Below, piece after piece: positions 56,733 to 62,728 of a stretch of 62,728 nucleotides of DNA. Source of the DNA: Tetmemena sp. SeJ-2015 (taxonomy: Eukaryota; Ciliophora; Spirotrichea; Sporadotrichida; Oxytrichidae); NCBI GenBank assembly GCA_027382625.1, contig JAJKFJ010020735.1, positions 1 to 62,728 of the forward strand. The letters are read 5' to 3'. The notes under the pieces were generated by a model. That model was not told the origin of the DNA, searched no databases, and saw nothing but the letters and a program-made list of their open reading frames with translations. Positions within the stretch are counted from its first letter, which is position 1. Each line of letters starts with the position of its first letter. Both the position numbers and the translations under genes were made by a program.

Positions 56733-59700
56733 GGTTTGAGATAGAGAGTCTTTAACTTATCAAAGAATTTTGAAGGCATGATGAGGCTCCATCTGGCAAA
56801 AGCAGACACTACTTGCTAAGTCGTTTGAGTTTTAAATTACAACTTGGTGGTTATAAAAGTTCTAACAGGGTGCATCCAGTAGTTATCAAATATCCAGTAG
56901 AGAATATCATCCGCTTCATAGCTTTAAGAGCCTATCAAAGGTTTTAGATGGGAGCTTAGGTCATCATAGAGACTTGAGGATCGCTTTGAATAATCATCAT
57001 TTTAATTTCCGATAGAGAGCAGATTCCTGATTTGATATATATCCTCAAACTGATTGAGGGGCTCTTTTAAGATGTCCCATTACTAGAAAGATCGTCTTAT
57101 TTGACTTGAGGACAATATTTTCTTAACTATGACTATACTTGTCTTATAATCTGCATAAAACCCTGGGTATTTAAAAAATTAATAAATAGAGGAATTTGGC
57201 TTGCAAAGAAGTAGCAAGCTGCAAAACATAGTCATAAAATTTGTCTCTAGTATGATGAGTGCTCTAATGCTAATTTCCTTGAGATTTTTCTCTATCTATG
57301 ATACTCATTATTTCCTCTAGCTCTCTTTTGAAATCATTGAGCATTGCCTTCTACTCCTATAGCTTAATTAGCTCCTCACTGACGCTTGAGTTTTCATTTT
57401 ACAGTTAAGCCATAAGTCCCTCATTATAGTTCTTGGAATTTACTGCAGTTTAAAGCTGATGTTTCAATTTTTCCTTTAGTGCAAACGCCTTATCAAAGAG
57501 CTAGAACTTATTAACCTTCTTTTCTTTCAAAGATTGAGAAGTAAGTTAGAGTGAGTTTCCAAAAGTAGACGATGAAAATGTGCTTGTAGTAGATAGTTCT
57601 CTTGCTGAGTTTATACTTCTTAGATCTGTGAGAAGATTACCGCCACTTTAGCTCTATAAGAGATTCTCCCCTCTCATATCTAAACCAAAATTGAAAAATA
57701 ATTGTCATAATATTAAGCTTATTGCTTTATGATTTTCATGCTGCTAGATGTTGTCTATCTTTGGCTTATTTACTCAGAAACATTAGTCTTAAAATGGTCC
57801 AGGAACCCACTCTATTTTTACCCAGCTTGCTTCGGTAAAATAAAAAGTATTCCATGTTGCCTCTTGCTCATTTTGAGAAGGTTCAGAAAGTCCTTATCTT
57901 CGTTATCCAACCTCACCCTCTGTATCTTTTCTTTCTCCTATTAGGTTACAATTTTTTCAGTTCCTTATGCTGAAGGGTCTTTTCCTTTTTTAGTGTTCCT
58001 CTTTTCTTCAACTTCAATTGGACCTTAAAAATACAGCAAATTTAATCTTCATGAGCTCCAAGGCATTCATTTCCTTTCCTCTTGGCCTCTTCTATCGGTT
58101 TGGTGATTCCTTGGTTATGCTTTCCTAACCCCTATCCTACTTTATACCCTTACCCCATCATCTAGAGCATCTTTACTCCTTTTCCAAATGTCTATTCTAG
58201 CTGGCCCTCCACTTTCTGCTTTAACATTTGATCTTTCTTCTCATTTCTAATTTCTGACTCTTCCTGGAAAACCTTAGCGGAGCCTAACTTTCCAAAGCTT
58301 GCTGGTAGAGCTGAAGAAAAATCTCGCTTCTGAGTACTACTCTCTGCATCTTCATTTTGTTAACTCTCCGGCTATTTTCTCTTCTAAGGTAGTATGATGT
58401 TGAATGTTGATTTAGACTTTATAGCTTAGGGAGCTTCTTTTTTCACTTGATGCAAGGTATATGGCTTAGGCTAAGATTCTTAAGGCTAGCTATCCTCTTC
58501 ACTTGAATCTTAAATTTACTGCTCCTCTTATACAGAGATGGAGCCTGCCAGCTCTTGCAACTTCCTTAGATCAGAAAGAGCTTCTTGAGTAGACACTGAG
58601 GGTGCGACATCGAAAAATTCCTAGTTGAAAATTCTGGGCTTAGGCTTTTAAAGCGGTACATATATATCCATCATATCTTCGTCATCATTGTCAGCTGGTA
58701 GTTTTTCCTCAATTTCCATTTCTGACTCTTCATCTTCCTCTTCATCATCATAGTCGTTAATGATATAGATAAAACACATCCTTAAAATTTGAGACGTCTA
58801 ACTAGTAAGCAAAGCCAGTTTAGAAGAAGTTTTTCCTCTCCATTGGATCGCATTCAAACTCTTTGATGAACACTTACTCATTGAAGACAACTGACTTCTT
58901 CACTTTGCTTTAAAGCTTGGTTTTAAAAGTACTATGACCTTCAGAGGAGGATAGAGTCTGGCTTTAAGAGAGTTTCCGTTTCAAGGAGGACTTGAGGTGC
59001 CTTTATTGCGATAAGTGTTGAGTCTATATTGCAGAGGCCTCCGATTGATGTTCAACTCTGGACAACTCTTTAAATCTCTACCTGTCTTCGTTTTATAGTA
59101 AAGATTATATAGAAGCAAAAAGGTATAAGTTTGAATGATTAGACTCGTTATCTCTTTTCAAGACAGCACTTTTAAATTTTAAAGACAGCTACATTTTTAT
59201 TTCTTTCCTCTATGATCTTAGGCTTGAAGACTATTTTTGTTGGTTGCTTTGGAAGTTCAGCATTTTAACTCTAGGGATTGTTGTTTGCAGGAGCAGTTTT
59301 TGATTTGACAAAAGCAACTCCAACATTAAACTGTCTATTTCCATTTCATAAGTAAAGAAGCAAGATAATTTTTATAATATAAATCCAGAGTCTTTTGAAA
59401 AGTTAGTGGAACTTGAAAACTTTCCCGACTGGAAATCTCTCTATTGAAAATAGTCTTCGCCCTAAAATGCAGGTAAGTAATCATACTCGGAATTATTGAT
59501 GGGATAAGAACGATTGGTTGAAGATTTTGAGGAGCTTACCTAGTTGAAAACTCCATAAAGTTGATCTTCCTTGGTTTTAAAAGACAAATAAAATATTTTC
59601 AGTATCACAAATTATAGTTTGCTTTCGTCTTTTTTATCCGAAGTCAGTGGATCCTAGTCCCTTGTTTTATCTTGCAAAAGAGCTGTATAAATCTTCTCCG

Positions 59701-59825
59701 TTTAAGTCATCTTCCTCTTCGAGCTTAAATTCCTCATAGAGCTCTTTAAAAAGTTAAAAGAGAATTTTAGAATCTTCCTCTTCTTGATTCAAAATGTCTA
59801 CATCATCACAGTAATATAGAAGCTA
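56725..59825 (-). CDS. TFIP11: TFIP11/NTR1-like splicing factor, N-terminal and middle blocks
   Basis: On the minus strand from about 59810: an acidic start region (DDVDILNQEEEDSKI, then FARQNKGLGSTDFGQKRRKQ), a very acidic segment (58760-58620), a Q-rich low-complexity region, and the G-patch at about 58190-58050: FGKGVKMLQMMGQGYKVGQG then LGKHNQGITKPIEEAKRKG, with the conserved glycines in place. A charged linker (about 58020-57700) and coiled coil (57540-57260: KNYNEGLMAQLQNENSSVSE) follow. Then QQWDILKEPLNQFEDIYQIR, ADDILYWIFDNYWMHPVRTF and RWSLIMPSKFFDKLKTLYLK up to the pointer at 56725-56732. The domain order (acidic N-terminus, G-patch, GCFC helical repeat) is that of TFIP11. An ATG at 57696 gives a good start in its own frame, so the coiled-coil part could instead begin a separate gene; the match of downstream motifs to TFIP11 argues against that. 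The true start codon is not identified. Confidence 0.75.
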
Positions 59826-59829
59826 TATT

Positions 59830-61456
59830 TTGTGAAGCTATCATGAATTAGTGTTTAAGAATATGGTGGAATTGGATGAGAAATTTGATTCTAATTGCCA
59901 TCATTTAATTTTAAACTGTTATATAAATATATTAAAGAATGCCAAATTAATAGGGTTCCAAAACTTAGGATAATGCAAGTTGAGGAGATCAGCTGAAATA
60001 TTTCATCTCCTAGCTCATTTAGTATAATCCATATTCAGCTTTACCTTCAGCCCAAGATAAGTAAAATTAATATCTCTTTATTAGGAGTGTTTATATCTTT
60101 TTACTACAGATTAAGTATATAGATGCCACAGAATTGAAAAACTATAATGCCAATTTGTTACAAGTGGAGATTTGGCTGTAGGTTATTGAGATCTTCAAAT
60201 GACACTAGACACCAGCTAAGAGGACTCATACATGCCATTATATATCACTTTATTTTTTGAGAAAACTATAATTCAAATTAATTAAACGGTATTCAATATA
60301 GTCATTACAGAATTGCAAAAGAAACTACAACTATTTTGACCAGTAGTGACCATGCTGTTCAAATGTGATTAACTCAGCTTTCCATTATTGTAGTCCCGGA
60401 ATTAAAAAACACAACTGTCATTTTTTTCGGGAGTGGATACTGAAAAGTTGATTCCGGGATTTTGAAAAGAAGAGAGGCAGCTGGTCCAAGATTCAAGTAT
60501 ATGTACTATAAAGATCAAGTTCTAAGTGATATTCAGAAAAGAAATGAGAAGGCAGTTAAATGAGGAATATATCAAATTCCATTTCTAATTCATATTAATT
60601 AAAAGATGTTAAATATTAAAATTCAATGTTCTCAATTTTAAGCTAGGAACTTTAGAGACTGGCAAGACCGTTATTTTGGTAATTATCATAAGGCACATAT
60701 AAGACGAATTAATTAAAGACGTTTAATATTGGAATTCGATATATACTAAATTTACCTTGATTTTAATATGGAATTTAAATACTAATATACTCAGTTCCAA
60801 GAAAAAGTATTATGAATGGTATATCATATCGCGCAATTCAAGCACATAAAAAATTTTAGTCAACAAAGTTAACTTCGCATTATTGTGGTCCACCACTTTT
60901 AATCTGGACTTGCTCTAACTGATCAGACTAACTTCTACACTTTCAAACTGTAAATAACTCAACCATCAATTTTCAAGTCTATTTTCGCAAAGATAGCGCC
61001 ACTTTGCTATTCTAATTGCGTATCATTATATTTATATAATGCAAATTTGAGAAATTCTACTAATACTTATTATTTTTACACCTTGAGATCCATTAACTCA
61101 CGTAATTATTGTTGATAATTTTAAACGGCATTTACTTTAGTGCCAGTCAAAATCTCCTGCTAGAAGATTAGTGCGATATCCATTCTTCTTCTTATTCTAA
61201 GTGTCTAAACTTTAATTTACTGCTTATGCTTCTTTGTTGGGATACCTACCTTAACCAAAAGATAAACCAACCAACTATATTTCACAAAATAAATGAAGAT
61301 GGCCTCCAGTCTGACATAATGATATAAATAATGAAATTACAAAACCAATTTAATTTTCCACACTTTAATTTTATGAGCTAAGAATTCAGGGAAACTGGAT
61401 GAAGTTAAATTACTTTATTCTGCTTCTTCAAGAAATTTATTAATCTTTATCATCCC
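59830..61456. other. AT-rich DNA, no gene seen
   Basis: 1.6 kb of AT-rich sequence with frequent stops in all frames in any code. Likely intergenic or IES DNA. Confidence 0.5.
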
Positions 61457-62358
61457 TCACACAACGAACCCTGACTTTCTGAGTGCGTTATGCTTCTCTA
61501 CGTGATCTGATTATGCTAAATACTCTGCTTGCATTTTCATTTCTATCTTCTTTATCAGTTTAAATGTCTACTTATAAATTAAAATTGTTCATTTATGCTT
61601 TCATTATAACTCAAAATATTTGTTGATACTTCAAGGGCACCTAATCAAAGTTCTGATCTAGGAAGACTAGTGATGTCAAACTTTCTTTTGCAAGCTTGAG
61701 CTGGTTATCTCGAATTAGCTCTATCGCATCCATCACTAGGTCCTCGTTCTTCTCATTCTAAAGCAAACTTCTAATTTTTATGATAATTGTAATCATAGAG
61801 TGCTTTTCCCTCCTCAGCAGATATTTCTGGCTTCACTGCCTTTCCTAATTTGAATGTTGCCTATGCACTTCCCAAAAAGAAATGCTAAAAAGAGTTTTGA
61901 GAAATCCCTTTTGGAACTCAATCATCTATTTGAGTTAAAAGGCCTCTGATACCAGTAGGTCTGTGGCTGGGGTTCCATTCTTCATGAGCATGTAAAGTAG
62001 TTGTTGTCTATCATAGATCATGTCATCTTAAAAAAGTTTTCATAAGTAATTTGATTAAGATTTAATTTAATCTTATTAGAGGTGGCTCTTTTTCTAATTG
62101 CCAGTTGCGAACCTAGGATCGAATTGCACTCGTCTGCACTAGTCAGCCAACTTCTCCAGCTCTTCAGTGTACTCCATATATTGAGGATACATTTAAAACC
62201 GAAAAATACATTTTCTTCATTCACTATATTAGCTTCTAGTTTATATCTTATTTTTGTAGATACATGATTCCGATGCGATGTGCCTGTTGCAGTTTCTCCT
62301 AGATGTCGAGGTATATAACTCTAAGGTCTCCAAGAATTTGCTTTTCCTGCTCTTCCAT
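61457..62358 (-). CDS. Unrecognised charged helical protein
   Basis: From the ATG at 62358 (minus): MEEQEKQILGDLRVIYLDIQ, EKLQQAHRIGIM. Across an IES near 62180-62265 follows YPQYMEYTEELEKLADQCRR, VQFDPRFATGN. Later islands read YDRQQLLYMLMKNGTPATDL (about 61990), KPEISAEEGKALYDYNYHKN (about 61820), EDLVMDAIELIRDNQLKLAK (about 61750) and IEMKMQAEYLAQSDHVEKHN (about 61540), closing LRKSGFVV and TGA at 61457-61459. TAA/TAG are Gln. The sequence is rich in Glu, Lys and Leu, suggesting an all-helical, partly coiled-coil protein of about 200 aa. No family is recognised. Confidence 0.5.
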
Positions 62359-62399
62359 CTTGTAAATTTCGGTAACAAGGTACTATTGCATTGTTTTTG

Positions 62400-62728
62400 C
62401 CGCAGTAAGTTTACTCAAATGCACGTAATAAAGTTTGATCTTAAATCAGAAATAGGAAATAAATATCAAAATAATCTAGAGAAATTCATCCCGTTTAATG
62501 TGAGTAAGTTGTAGTTATGCATTAAACCGCAAATTAGAAGAAGTATTAAAAAAATATTTGAATTATTTATTGACTGTCAAGATTTAGTCATTTATGATGT
62601 TAAGAATATTTTCTTCATAATTGTTAGTTGCTTTAATTTTTATTCTTATTTTTGTTGTTGATTAAATTGAATGAGGGTTCTTTTTTGATTAAATACATCT
62701 AAATTGCAACCATCATAGGTTTTTTAAA
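62400..62728. other. AT-rich flank
   Basis: No coding island is seen. Probably the 5' flank of the preceding minus-strand gene. Confidence 0.4.

Noticed and set aside
57684..57700. A separate gene starting at the ATG near 57696 (minus)
   Set aside because: The frame downstream leads into segments matching the TFIP11 helical region, so it is treated as part of that gene; kept as an alternative in the feature entry.
1..62728. CRISPR arrays, tRNA or rRNA genes, bacterial-type operons, ribosome binding sites
   Set aside because: No regularly spaced repeats, cloverleaf-like sequences or rRNA segments were seen; introns, the ciliate code and telomeric repeats show a eukaryotic germline.

Overview
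This window looks like micronuclear (germline) DNA of a stichotrich ciliate of the Oxytricha/Stylonychia type. Four things point there. (1) Every recognisable protein reads through TAA and TAG as glutamine and stops only at TGA. (2) Genes are cut into short, GC-richer coding islands separated by AT-rich spacers, and the cut ends share short direct repeats (pointers) whose removal restores the reading frame. (3) Several places carry C4A4/G4T4 telomere-like sequence at transposon ends, as in the telomere-bearing elements (TBEs) of these ciliates. (4) Coding segments of one gene lie in inverted orientation or have other genes between them. Coding islands are called MDSs and removed DNA IESs below.

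Layout. 1-9306 is transposon DNA: a TBE-like element (B, left end outside the window) whose first ORF (87-1196) is split by a second element (A, 1197-5201, 4.0 kb, inverted ends, AAT at both borders, decayed DD34E transposase). Element B ends exactly inside a large membrane-protein gene. 9307-15770 (copy 1, truncated by element B) and about 17830-26930 (copy 2, with its multi-pass membrane C-terminus) are two paralogous loci on the minus strand. A 621-bp foldback element (21292-21912) is present only in copy 2. 16.2-16.6 kb holds a GC-rich island with a (CT)n tract.

27686-38877 is a nested stack. An ABHD17-like serine hydrolase gene is split by an 8.6-kb IES (TAGATTA pointers). Inside that IES lies an unrecognised S/N/Q-rich gene (28681-29965 plus 36381-36403), and inside that gene lies a third, GC-rich element (C, about 29966-36375) with C4A4 repeats and an open DD34E transposase (33953-34876).

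38997-47040 interleaves three genes. Glycogen branching enzyme is in three blocks, with its middle inverted (38997-40445 minus; 44719-45484 and 46325-about 47040 plus), joined by two 11-bp pointers. A CCCH zinc-finger gene (minus, to 44116) and the C-terminal part of a C4-methylsterol oxidase (45554-46198) sit between the blocks.

47305-59825 holds a folate/biopterin (BT1) transporter (minus), a secreted/type I membrane protein (plus), a SEC12/PREB-like WD40 membrane protein (plus), an ELM2-like protein (plus) and the G-patch splicing factor TFIP11/NTR1 (minus). TFIP11 carries a 2.8-kb IES that contains a complete coiled-coil gene on the opposite strand. 61457-62358 is an unrecognised minus-strand gene. 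The rest is AT-rich and looks like IES or intergenic DNA.

The genes share no pathway. They would become separate small somatic chromosomes after DNA rearrangement, so the main interest is architectural: nesting, inversion and transposon-in-transposon-in-gene structure. All family names rest on reading translations by eye; no database search was run.
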